Shown here: positions 8,391 through 16,762 of the stretch, one piece after another | How positions within the stretch are numbered: the first letter of the stretch is position 1 | Layout of the letters: every line of letters starts with the position of its first letter | DNA from: Flaviflexus equikiangi | GTDB lineage: Bacteria > Actinomycetota > Actinomycetes > Actinomycetales > Actinomycetaceae | Assembly: GCF_014069875.1 (NCBI RefSeq) | Contig: NZ_CP059676.1 | Span: 868,001-932,000 of the forward strand | Length of the DNA stretch: 64,000 nt | Direction: 5' to 3' | Made by a program: the position numbers and the translations under genes | The notes under the pieces: model-generated | The model's input: the letters and a program-made list of their open reading frames with translations, nothing else | Told to the model about the DNA's origin: nothing | Databases searched by the model: none

Positions 8391-9347
8391 CTACTCGCTG
8401 ACGGCTTCCTCGGGCGTCGGCTTGGCACGGTAGATGAGGGAGAGGATGCCGCCGGAGATGTTGTGCCACACCGAGAACACGGCCGCGGGAAGCGCAGAGA
8501 TCGGTTCGAAGTACTGGCCTGCAAGGGTTGCCGCCAAACCCGAGTTCTGCATGCCGACCTCGATGGACATCGTCCTCGACTGGCGCTCGCCCGTCTTGAA
8601 GAGCCTGCCCGCGCCGTAGCCCAGGAGGTAGCCCAGGCCATTGTGGAGGATGACGACAATGAACACGAGGAACCCTGCCTCGACGATCGAATCGGCGGAG
8701 CGGGAGACCACGGCGATCACGACGTAAGTGATCCCGAGGACGGAGATCCAGGGAAGGGCCGGGAGTGCTCGGTCGATCCATGACCTGGCTGCGTAGCGGA
8801 CTGCGAGACCTGCGACGATCGGGATGATGACGAGCTTGACGATCGACAACGCCATGTCTGATGCCGACACATCCAGCGTCCGGTCCGCCAGCCACAGCGT
8901 GAGAAGCGGCGTGAGGAGGGGAGCAAGCAGTGTGGACACGGACGTCATGGTGACAGACAGCGCCACATCGCCCTTCGCCAAGTAGGTGATGACATTCGAG
9001 CTCGTTCCGCCGGGTGCGCAACCCACGAGGATGACGCCGACAGCAAGCTCGGGGGACAGGTTGAAAGCCCACGACAGCAGCACCGCAAGGCACGGCATGA
9101 TGACATATTGGGCGACAACCCCCAGCAGGACCGGCAGCGGATGCTTCACGACGAGCACGAAATCGGGCAGGGTCAGCGTCAGTCCCATGCCGAACATGAT
9201 GATGCCGAGCGCGATCTGAGTCTGGCCCGTCCACGGGATCGCCGCCTCTGGCGCGATGAAGGCAAACAGGAAGCCTGCGATGATGATGAACGGAAAGACC
9301 GTCACCGCGAGCATTGATGATCGATCCTCAGAAGTGCGCTGAACCAT
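8391..9347 (-). CDS. bile acid:sodium symporter (BASS) family transporter
   Basis: About 318 residues with roughly ten membrane helices. The conserved motif VGCAPGGTSSNVITYLAKGD (about residues 105-125) and the later IEVGMQNSGLAATLA are the two discontinuous Na+/substrate regions of the BASS fold. The start ATG at 9347 (MVQRTSEDRSSMLAVTVFPF) follows GGAGGAT; the ATG seven codons earlier would place that site inside the gene. The protein probably imports an organic anion with sodium. Known bacterial substrates include pantoate, pyruvate and bile acids, and nothing here decides among them. There is no linked operon partner. Confidence 0.88.
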   Translation of the reverse strand: MVQRTSEDRSSMLAVTVFPFIIIAGFLFAFIAPEAAIPWTGQTQIALGIIMFGMGLTLTLPDFVLVVKHPLPVLLGVVAQYVIMPCLAVLLSWAFNLSPELAVGVILVGCAPGGTSSNVITYLAKGDVALSVTMTSVSTLLAPLLTPLLTLWLADRTLDVSASDMALSIVKLVIIPIVAGLAVRYAARSWIDRALPALPWISVLGITYVVIAVVSRSADSIVEAGFLVFIVVILHNGLGYLLGYGAGRLFKTGERQSRTMSIEVGMQNSGLAATLAGQYFEPISALPAAVFSVWHNISGGILSLIYRAKPTPEEAVSE

Positions 9348-9549
9348 GCCACTATCCTCCACCATCACCGCCGACCATCACCGCGCACCTCCCCTCACGT
9401 CTCACGCTGTGACATGCGGCAGGCGGGCGAGAGGCGGATGTCCACACCGGGCCTCGTCCCGTACCATGGCCTGTATATCCACGTTCGCGGCGGGGCACAC
9501 CTGCACGAACGCCATCTAGCCGTGCGCAGCGAAGCGCTTCGAGGGGATC

Positions 9550-10275
9550 ATGAAGGCAACACGCGAAGAACAGCAGGCACTCCTCACCCTCGCGGAGATC
9601 GACCGCGAGGCGGGAAAACTCAACTATGCCCTGTCGGCCCTGCCGATCTACTCCGAACTCGAGGCCGCGGAAGCGGCGCTCTCCTCACACGCGAAGCGCG
9701 CGCGAGAGACCGCCGACAGAAGGCCCCACATCGAGACCACCATCAATGACTGCGGGGCCAGGGTCGAGCAGCTGAGCGCCACGATCAACCGCAAGCAGGG
9801 CCAGCTCGAATCGGGCGAGAACATGGACTCGCGTCAGCTCATCGTCCTCCAGGGCGAGATCGACGGGCTGAAAGAGAGCCGCGAGAGGATCGAACTCGAG
9901 GAGCTGGAGGCGATGGAGAGGCTCGACGCGCTCGAGAGCGAGATCGAATCCGACGCCTTAGAGCTGAGCCGGCTCGCTTCGGTGCGCGATGATCTGTCCG
10001 GCCGGCGAGATCGCGATGTCGCATCGCTGCAGTCCCAGATCGACGAGGTCCGCTCCCGGCGCGATGCGCTCGCGCGAAGGATCCCTTCTGACATCCTCGA
10101 TGCCTACGAGGAATCTCGGAGCGTGGGCGGATCCGGTGTGGTCGTCATGAGAGAGGACGGCAGCGTAGACGGGGGGATGGACCTGTCGATGATCGAGATC
10201 GAGCGTGTGAAGGCGCTGCCGGCCGACCAGGTCTATGTCACGGAGGATACCGGCGCCGTCGTCATCAGAGGCTAG
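9550..10275 (+). CDS. coiled-coil CdsZ/zinc-ribbon family protein lacking the zinc cysteines
   Basis: 241 residues. GAGGGGATC precedes the ATG. Residues about 10-180 form a long antiparallel coiled coil (for example ARVEQLSATINRKQGQLESG) with the ENMDSRQLIVLQGEIDGLKE hinge typical of the actinobacterial C4-type zinc ribbon protein usually encoded next to Nif3. The family ends in a four-cysteine ribbon; here the matching C-terminus reads GGMDLSMIEIERVKALPADQ then VYVTEDTGAVVIRG, with the ribbon outline kept but every cysteine replaced. The only cysteine in the protein is in the coiled coil. Zinc binding by this site is therefore very unlikely. Function in the family is poorly defined. Its 3' end overlaps the convergent yaaA by 11 bp. 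Confidence 0.8.
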   Translation: MKATREEQQALLTLAEIDREAGKLNYALSALPIYSELEAAEAALSSHAKRARETADRRPHIETTINDCGARVEQLSATINRKQGQLESGENMDSRQLIVLQGEIDGLKESRERIELEELEAMERLDALESEIESDALELSRLASVRDDLSGRRDRDVASLQSQIDEVRSRRDALARRIPSDILDAYEESRSVGGSGVVVMREDGSVDGGMDLSMIEIERVKALPADQVYVTEDTGAVVIRG

Positions 10276-11017
10276 ATTCCACCACCGTCAAGACGAAACT
10301 GCTTCCGCTTCCGGTGAGCTCGACCGTGCCGACGCGGCCGGCTTCATGGGCGAGATCATCGGCTGTCCGCGGGGGCGTCTCCGCCTCGAGTGCGAGCCGC
10401 GCGATCAGGCCCCGGTAATGCTTCGCATTGTGGGTGATGACCTTGCGTTGACCATTCGTGTCCCGAACGGCGTTGATGGCGACACGAACGGCCGTCACGG
10501 GAGGCTTCCATGCCGCATAATCGGCTGATCTGCCGTCGATGACAAGCTGCCCATCGGCCCGCTCGTCCAAACGCCGCCACAGGGGGCGCCACCTGGATGC
10601 CGGAGTGCCCCCGGGAAGCTTCACTCCCATCGTCAGCCTGTACCTGGGAATCAGATCGCGGGGGGAGACTGCGCCGAACAGTGCGGAGAAGATCAGCACC
10701 TGATCGTCTGCCCGCGCCCTGGCCGCGTCGCTGAGCGTCGAGAAGTCCGCCGCCTGATAGAGCACTCCCGTATAGACATCGTGGGCGGGTGCGCACGGCA
10801 ATGCCGTAAGGTTGCGCTGCGCATGGACCTCGTGCTCGACGCGGGCACCCACGCCCAGCAGGTCAGTCGCGGACGGAAGCTTGCTGACCTCTTCGAGTTC
10901 ACGGACGAGTTCGCGCCGCTGAGCGGTGAACGGCGGGATGCTCATGGAATCGAGATCGAGCGGCGGTCCCGACTGGGGAGCCGCCTTGCCTTGGGAGGGT
11001 GGTAGGGCGATAAGCAC
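10265..11017 (-). CDS. yaaA: YaaA/DUF328 peroxide-stress protein
   Basis: 250 residues starting MLIALPPSQGKAAPQSGPPL, the PPSxxK signature at the N-terminus of YaaA. Further family marks are QVLIFSALFGAVSPRDLIPR and the late NAKHYRGLIARLAL. YaaA lowers intracellular free iron and DNA damage during peroxide stress in E. coli and has a DNA-binding fold. The start is a GTG at 11017. It lies at the edge of the disturbed 11-19.6 kb region, so its native upstream neighbour may have been lost. Confidence 0.88.
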   Translation of the reverse strand: MLIALPPSQGKAAPQSGPPLDLDSMSIPPFTAQRRELVRELEEVSKLPSATDLLGVGARVEHEVHAQRNLTALPCAPAHDVYTGVLYQAADFSTLSDAARARADDQVLIFSALFGAVSPRDLIPRYRLTMGVKLPGGTPASRWRPLWRRLDERADGQLVIDGRSADYAAWKPPVTAVRVAINAVRDTNGQRKVITHNAKHYRGLIARLALEAETPPRTADDLAHEAGRVGTVELTGSGSSFVLTVVESSL

Positions 11018-11121
11018 CGAAGTATTCTACGACGAAACGGTTACGCAGTTTCCTCCCTGCACGGTGTTGGGCACGGACGTTACGGTCCCGGCTGGGGCCG
11101 GCAGTAGACGGTGCGATTATG

Positions 11122-11520
11122 TGGCATCAGCACTCGGCGCTACCACGAAGATCGTCACCGCGCTGGCAAGAGTAGTTTCCGCGTCCGAATCGGAACCCGC
11201 CTCGAAGATCATGACGGACCCTACGTTCGGACACTCGCATCCCGCGTCGCCTACTACGAACGCTGGGCGAAAGACTAGGAAATCCAGGCACGCCCCAAAG
11301 CACGCGCCGTCGCAGGAGACCCCGACCTCGGCGCAGCCTTCGTCGATGCCATCCAGCCTTTCATCTGGTCCGCCTCGGGTCGAGACAACGCGTCATATGA
11401 GGGGGTGCGTCGAATCGACCATCGCCAGTAGAGATACCGCGCGACAGATCAAGCTAGGCGCCGGGGGATTGAGGAACGTCGAGTTCACAGTCCAGCTACT
11501 CGACAAGGATGGTGGCCTCG
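11122..11520 (+). pseudogene. decayed fragment of glnE
   Basis: This stretch repeats, with many point changes and deletions, the part of the intact glnE at about 25,740-26,170 (GlnE residues about 222-359). Exact shared runs include acgaagatcgtcaccgc, ctactacgaacgctgggcga, gcacgcgccgtcgcaggaga and gagttcacagtccagct. In translation, TTRHMRGCVESTIASRDTAR and QIKLGAGGLRNVEFTVQLL match GlnE almost residue for residue. A run of about 30 nt and another of about 14 nt are missing and in-frame stops occur (TGG to TAG in the KDWEF segment). It cannot make a functional protein. It is on the same strand as glnE, about 14.6 kb away, beside an IS256 element. Confidence 0.88.
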
Positions 11521-11805
11521 GTCGAGTGGCGATTCCATGAACTCCGCCGGGCAGTGAACAACTGTCGTCAAGCTCAACACGAAGATGAGTTGTTCCGACA
11601 CTTTTGAGACAAAGAATCACCGAACGCACTTCGTTGCCGAGACTGCGTGGATCGTTGCATAAGTTAGCAAGATCGGGGGCCACCCGGCCGAGAACGAGAA
11701 GCGACAGGACGCGCGTCGCGGAGAGTCGCAGCTTCTTCGACGCGGACGGTTCACAGTTCCAGCATATGTGGCACGAAAGGGCTCCGAGGAATAGCGATAT
11801 CTGCG

Positions 11806-12108
11806 TTAGAAACCTGCCTGGTCTCCAGCAATAGTTGAAACGATTGAGACCGCCGGGATTTGCCGGACCGTCATTGCGGGCTTATCACGAAGAATCACGG
11901 CCGTCATCAGACGTGAGTCGTCAGAAAGGAACGGGAGGATGCCGCCTGATTCAACGAACACTACGATGCCTTTCCCCGCAGGGCTGAGACGAGACCTGTC
12001 ACCACTTTTCTCCCATTCTTCCAACCTCTTGAGCATATGGATAGATCTGCCGGTTGATTCTTCTTGCCACTGTGTGAGGGCAGTTTCAGCATTTCTCAGC
12101 TAGTCCGA
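11806..12108 (-). other. open frame of uncertain status, unrecognised
   Basis: An open minus-strand frame of about 100 codons reads ...ETALTQWQEESTGRSIHMLK, RLEEWEKSGDRSRLSPAGKG, IVVFVESGGILPFLSDDSRL and so on. The composition looks protein-like, but there is no good start (an ATG at 12036 is internal and has no ribosome site) and a stop precedes it. I recognise no family. It lies between the glnE fragment and the IS256 element and may be a gene remnant. The remaining sequence from 11,521 to 11,805 shows nothing I can support. Confidence 0.2.
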
Positions 12109-12185
12109 CTCTCGATGGCGGGACAGGCATTCAGCATCGAGGGAGAGAGAAAGCGCTTAACCGTGCTCAATGAAAGAAACAAAGA

Positions 12186-12195
12186 GTAGCGTCGG
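12186..12195. repeat. left copy of probable target-site duplication
   Basis: GTAGCGTCGG immediately left of the IS256 element; the matching copy is at 13619-13628. Confidence 0.7.
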
Positions 12196-13618
12196 TCAAG
12201 TCCCTTTGAGTGGTGTAGCCGGTGTTCCTTCGGTTCTTCAATTAGTGGTTAGGCGGTCAGTTCGAGAGGATCGTCGCTCACCTCGTCTGTGGTCTCGGGA
12301 AGCATGTGGAGGCGGCTTCTGGCGAGAACGTCGAGGCTGAGGTAGCGGCGCCCTTCGGCCCATTCATCGGTCTGCTCGGCCAGGACCGCACCGACCAGGC
12401 GGATGATCGCCTCTCGGTTGGGGAAGATCCCCACCGAATCGGTGCGGCGACGGATCTCGCGGTTGAGGCGCTCATTGGGGTTGTTGGACCAGATCTGGGC
12501 CCACACCCCGGTCGGGAAACCGGTGAAGGCAAGGATATCGGCACGTGCGCCGTCCAGATGATCGTGAGCTTCAGGGAGCTTATCGCCGACGTAGTCCAAG
12601 AGCCGGTCGAATTGGGCGTGGACACTGGCTGCGTCGGGCTGGTCGTAGACCGAGTGCAGCATCGCTTTGACTGCCGGCCAGTAGCTCTTGGGGCACACGC
12701 TCATCAGGTTCGCGGCGTAGTGCGTGCGGCATCGCTGCCAGGACGCACCCGGCAGGTTCGCTGCGACCGCCTCGATCAGGCCCGCATGAGCATCAGAAGT
12801 CACTAAACGCACGCCGGTCAGGCCGCGTGCGACGAGGTCGGCGAAGAAGGAGTTCCATGCCGCCCCGGTCTCACTGGTCGCAACCCGCAGGCCGAGGACT
12901 TCACGCCTACCATCGGCATTGACGCCGGTAGCGATGAGGACGACCGCGTTAATCACACGCCCGCCCTCGCGGACCTTCATGGTCAGCGCGTCAGCAGCGA
13001 CGAACGTGAACGGGCCGGCCTCATCGAGCGGGCGGTGACGGAACTGGTCCACGTGCTCGTCCAGGTCAGTAGCCATGCGCGAGACCTGCGACTTCGACAG
13101 GGAATGAATACCCAGGGTTTTCACGAGCTTATCCATCCGCCGAGTGCTGACGCCGGCGAGGTAGCAGTCAGCCACGACCGTGATCAGTGCTGTTTCGGCT
13201 CGTTTTCTGCGCTCGAGCAGCCAGTCGGGAAAATATGTGCCCGATCTGAGTTTTGGGACAGCAACATCCACTGTGCCGACCCGGGTGTCCAGGGGCCGGT
13301 GGCGGTAGCCGTTGCGCTGGGTGCGGCGGTCGGGGCTGGGCTTGCCCCATTCCGCCCCGACCACGGCATCGGCGTCTGCTGAAAGCAGGGCGTTGATCAT
13401 GGCCTGCAGCAGATCGCGCATCAAGTCCGGGGATGCTTCGGCCAGGGCTTCACGGAGCAGGCCTGCAGGGTCGATAATATGAGGAGCGGTCATCGTGGCG
13501 ATGTCCTTTCGAGTGGGAAGTAGAGAGCTTTCTCGAAGGATCCCACGGTGACCGTGTCCACGTCAGCAACGACGCTCACGACCACCCCGGGGGCTACACC
13601 ACTCTAAGGGGCACTACT
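12196..13618 (-). mobile_element. IS256-family insertion sequence, apparently complete
   Basis: The element is about 1,423 bp. It has imperfect terminal inverted repeats: left end AAGTCCCTTTGAGTGGTGTA then GCC, right end (reverse complement) GTGCCCCTTAGAGTGGTGTA then GCC. It carries one full-length transposase gene on the minus strand. It is flanked on both sides by the 10-bp direct repeat GTAGCGTCGG, consistent with the 8-9 bp target duplications of this family plus a chance matching base. Both ends and the gene look intact, so the element could be active. Confidence 0.88.
12249..13493 (-). CDS. IS256-family (mutator) DDE transposase
   Basis: 414 residues, the normal length for the family. 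The catalytic DDE residues are visible: D in FVAADALTMKVREGG (about residue 170), D in RLVTSDAHAGLIEAV (about 235) and E in SNNPNERLNREIRRRTDSVG (about 343). The N-terminal region has the family motif NGYRHRPLDTRVGTVDVAVP. It cuts and pastes or copies the surrounding element. The frame is uninterrupted from ATG to TAG. It is transcribed opposite to the downstream YhgE/Pip genes. Confidence 0.95.
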   Translation of the reverse strand: MTAPHIIDPAGLLREALAEASPDLMRDLLQAMINALLSADADAVVGAEWGKPSPDRRTQRNGYRHRPLDTRVGTVDVAVPKLRSGTYFPDWLLERRKRAETALITVVADCYLAGVSTRRMDKLVKTLGIHSLSKSQVSRMATDLDEHVDQFRHRPLDEAGPFTFVAADALTMKVREGGRVINAVVLIATGVNADGRREVLGLRVATSETGAAWNSFFADLVARGLTGVRLVTSDAHAGLIEAVAANLPGASWQRCRTHYAANLMSVCPKSYWPAVKAMLHSVYDQPDAASVHAQFDRLLDYVGDKLPEAHDHLDGARADILAFTGFPTGVWAQIWSNNPNERLNREIRRRTDSVGIFPNREAIIRLVGAVLAEQTDEWAEGRRYLSLDVLARSRLHMLPETTDEVSDDPLELTA

Positions 13619-13628
13619 GTAGCGTCGG
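13619..13628. repeat. right copy of probable target-site duplication
   Basis: GTAGCGTCGG immediately right of the IS256 element, identical to 12186-12195. Confidence 0.7.
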
Positions 13629-13657
13629 CCAGGCAACTCGAGGAGGGGCTCGTCCTA

Positions 13658-13711
13658 ACCTATATGGCGGCCAGTGAGTACGTTACCTATATGGCGGCCA
13701 GTGAGTACGTT
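13658..13711. repeat. perfect 27-bp tandem duplication
   Basis: The unit acctatatggcggccagtga gtacgtt occurs twice without change (13658-13684 and 13685-13711). As 27 bp is nine codons, it keeps frame in the open stretch that reads TYMAASEYV twice. It lies between the IS256 element and the first YhgE/Pip gene. That stretch may be the 3' remnant of a gene cut by the IS. Confidence 0.9.
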
Positions 13712-13783
13712 CGTGGAGCTCGTCGTCTGTCCACGGTGAATGCTTGGTTGCGATAGGACTGGCGATCGGAGGTCGATACTCCA

Positions 13784-13796
13784 TACAATCAGCGCG
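13784..13796 (+). promoter_or_regulatory. -10 box for a leaderless YhgE/Pip transcript
   Basis: TACAAT (13784-13789) stands 6 nt before the GTG at 13796, so transcription would start at the start codon. No convincing -35 box is seen. Confidence 0.55.
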
Positions 13797-16762
13797 TGTC
13801 CAATATATGGAAAGTTTTTTCACGAGACGCTGCACGTTTGTTCCGGGTGCGGAAGGCTTGGATCGTTATTATCGGCGTTATCGTCACGCCGGCACTGTAC
13901 GCCTGGCTGAACATCAATGCATTTTGGGATCCGTACTCGAATACGGGAAATATTGAGGTTGCTGTCGTCAACCTGGACGAAGGTGCGTCATCGGACCTCA
14001 CTGGGCCCCTCGATGTGGGCGCGCTCGTAGTTGACGAGCTCGACGCCAACGACCAGCTAGGCTGGCAATTCATGGCGGAGGACGTCGCTCTTGAAGCTGT
14101 GAAGCGTGGTGAGGTTTACGCCGCGATCGTCATTCCGACAGATTTCAGTAGAAATCTCCTCAGCATCACGACTGGTGACTTCGTTCAGCCGCGCCTGGAA
14201 TACCACGTTAATGAGAAAGTAAGTGCGATCTCACCCAAGATCACGGACGTGGGGGCCTCGAAGCTCGACAGCCAGATCGCAAGCGCCTTCTCAGAGCAGG
14301 TTGCGACCGCCGCCGCCGATGCCCTGAGAGATGTTGGATATTCGGCGGAAGCACAGCTACTCGAAACTCAGGACAGCACGTTGAGCGCAGTAGGCGAGGC
14401 GGAGTCAAAGATAACATCTACACGCGAGCGCCTCGGCATTCTGCGATCTGATGTGGGGTCTTCCCGTGAAGCGCTGGCTCTGGCGGGCAGCACGTTGGCC
14501 AACGTCGATACAGTCCTGACTGATGTGCAGACAGCGGTCGTCCAAGCTCAATCAATTGTCGCCGGGGTTCAGTACGAGGTTATTGCGTTCGGCGATGCGG
14601 CCACGGGCGCCTATCTGAACGGCACGATACTCCTCGCAGAAGGAACGTCGGACGCGAACGTCGCAGTCACGGGAGTCGTCCAGGCTCTCGAGCAGCTTAG
14701 CTCGAAGGTCGACAGCGCAATCACCGACGTGTCGGAAGCCGCTGAGGCCAACGGCGTGGCAATAGAACGGCTCCGGACCCTTCTGGAGAGCGCCGATACC
14801 GATTCCGCAGTAGCTCAGCGGATGGTCGGGTTGTTGGGTGCTCTTGAGGAGCGTAACGCGACAGATCAGCAACTGCTTTCAGACCTTCAGACGCTCAAAT
14901 CCAGTGCCGATACTGTTGCGAGCGCGATCCAGGTCACGACGGGCCAGCTGGACGGTCTCGCTCAGGATTCACAGAATACGGCAGTCCAGATGCGCACCGT
15001 CCTGGCAGACACACTTCCAGGCCTCAACGAGTCGATGAGCGCGTTGACGACGAGCGCCGGTGCGTTCTCAGCCGCACTCGATGTCCAGAAGGATCAGCTC
15101 TTCCAGGCCCAACAGCTCTTGACCGGTATCGATGAACAGCTGGTCGCGACTTCAGACCTTCTCGACAGACTTGACGAGAACCTAGATCAGATCGACGATG
15201 GCATACAGACAGCCCATAGCGATCTTGTCGCGCTCAGCCAGGCATCCATTTGGAGCGACGTCAGTTCGTTGACGGGGCTGGACACGGAACAGATAGCTCA
15301 GTTTGTCGCCTCACCCGTTTCCATAGATGAGCACGTGGTCTTCCATGTGAACTCCTACGGCTCGGCGATGGCAGCCCTTTTCACCAATCTGTCGCTATGG
15401 ATCGGTGCTTTTGTTCTCATGGTCATTTTTAAGCTCGAGGTCGACACGGAAGGTGTTGACGGGCTGACTGTACGTCAGGCGTACTTCGGGCGGTTTCTAC
15501 TCGTCGGAATGATCGCCGTGGTACAGGCCCTTGTTGTCTGCATTGGAGACCTTATGATCGGGGTTCAGACGGTCAACAGTGCGGCCTTCATTGCGACAGG
15601 TGTTTTCACAGCTTTGACATATCTGAGCATTATCTACGCTCTGTGCGTTGCCTTCGGCCATGTCGGACGAGGACTATGTATCCTCCTCGTTATCATGCAG
15701 ATTCCCGGCGCCTCCGGACTCTACCCGATCGAAATGATGCCCGGATTCTTCCGAGACCTCTATCCATTCTTGCCATTCACTTATGGCATTGACGCGATGA
15801 GGGAGACCATCGGCGGCTTCTACCAAGGACATTATTGGTTCTACATGGCGGCGCTGGCAGCTTTTGTTGCGGCCGCCTTCCTCCTTGGCCTCGTTCTACG
15901 CCGTAGATTTGCGAATATCATCTTGATGTTTAACCGTCAAATCGGTGCGACCGACCTCCTCATCAGTGAGACCGTACACGTGACGGGGTCCGGTTACAGA
16001 CTCTCGGATATCATCTATGCTCTCCAGAACCGACAGAAATACCACGAGGATGTCGCTCGGAGATCCGAGCAGTTCGCGCAACGCTATCCGATACTCCTTC
16101 GTGCCACACTGCTTACCGGGCTCATCTTCACTATCATCCTGGCCGGTGCCGGTCGGCTGTATCCATCCGCCAATGCCACTCTTCTCGCCACATGGCTTGT
16201 GGTCAGCCTCATCTTAATTGGAGTCATCGTCGCCCTCGAATATGTTAAGGAGTCGTTGGACCGCGCGCAGGAGATTGCGAGTCTCGACGACTCTATACTT
16301 AGCAGTGCCGCGCGGGCTGATACCGGGAGGGTATGGAGTACCAGTGGTGACGGCTCTGCTGATGCGATTGGGGCGGTCGTTGCGGCTTCGCCGATGTTGC
16401 AGGTACTTGTTGCAGAGCGCGAGGGGGTAGAGGATGTCCTTCCGGAGGCCGGAAAAGAGGACGAGGCAGTCACAAGCACTTTTGAAGAGCCCGATGACGA
16501 AGCAGTCTCAAATGACGAGATAGCGGGCATTGGTGACGTTGAGAGCACACACATTGAAGAGAGCTCGGACAAAGACGACGGGGACGACGCTGGAGGGCGA
16601 GGCATCGGGTCGGAGACCGATCGTGTGACCGATCCTCATCTCCCTCTCTTGTTTGAGAATGAGGACCAACTGCATGAGGGCACCGAGGTGGCTGGTCAAC
16701 GTGGATCTGGACGACATCGAGCAGGCGCCGACACTGTCGGCCAGCAGGAGGAGAGCGAATGA
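13796..16762 (+). CDS. YhgE/Pip-family membrane protein with C-terminal extension
   Basis: 988 residues. The start GTG (MSNIWKVFSRDAARLFRVRK) is followed by helix 1 with the family motif VTPALYAWLNINAFWDPYSN. An extracytoplasmic domain with long helical segments (about residues 60-500) follows, then a block of membrane helices (about 515-710) including YPIEMMPGFFRDLYPFLPFT. This is the YhgE/Pip plan, related to ABC-2 type membrane proteins. Unlike its partner it continues with two more helices (about 770-825) and a strongly acidic, probably disordered tail of about 140 residues. It overlaps the next gene by 4 bp (ATGA). The family includes a Lactococcus phage receptor; the normal role may be export or cell-wall related but is unproven. 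Confidence 0.85.
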   Translation: MSNIWKVFSRDAARLFRVRKAWIVIIGVIVTPALYAWLNINAFWDPYSNTGNIEVAVVNLDEGASSDLTGPLDVGALVVDELDANDQLGWQFMAEDVALEAVKRGEVYAAIVIPTDFSRNLLSITTGDFVQPRLEYHVNEKVSAISPKITDVGASKLDSQIASAFSEQVATAAADALRDVGYSAEAQLLETQDSTLSAVGEAESKITSTRERLGILRSDVGSSREALALAGSTLANVDTVLTDVQTAVVQAQSIVAGVQYEVIAFGDAATGAYLNGTILLAEGTSDANVAVTGVVQALEQLSSKVDSAITDVSEAAEANGVAIERLRTLLESADTDSAVAQRMVGLLGALEERNATDQQLLSDLQTLKSSADTVASAIQVTTGQLDGLAQDSQNTAVQMRTVLADTLPGLNESMSALTTSAGAFSAALDVQKDQLFQAQQLLTGIDEQLVATSDLLDRLDENLDQIDDGIQTAHSDLVALSQASIWSDVSSLTGLDTEQIAQFVASPVSIDEHVVFHVNSYGSAMAALFTNLSLWIGAFVLMVIFKLEVDTEGVDGLTVRQAYFGRFLLVGMIAVVQALVVCIGDLMIGVQTVNSAAFIATGVFTALTYLSIIYALCVAFGHVGRGLCILLVIMQIPGASGLYPIEMMPGFFRDLYPFLPFTYGIDAMRETIGGFYQGHYWFYMAALAAFVAAAFLLGLVLRRRFANIILMFNRQIGATDLLISETVHVTGSGYRLSDIIYALQNRQKYHEDVARRSEQFAQRYPILLRATLLTGLIFTIILAGAGRLYPSANATLLATWLVVSLILIGVIVALEYVKESLDRAQEIASLDDSILSSAARADTGRVWSTSGDGSADAIGAVVAASPMLQVLVAEREGVEDVLPEAGKEDEAVTSTFEEPDDEAVSNDEIAGIGDVESTHIEESSDKDDGDDAGGRGIGSETDRVTDPHLPLLFENEDQLHEGTEVAGQRGSGRHRAGADTVGQQEESE

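Noticed and set aside
9414-9749. Plus-strand frame overlapping the start of the coiled-coil gene
   Set aside because: No ribosome site, ends inside the coiled-coil gene and the translation has no family features; 9,348-9,549 otherwise shows no gene.
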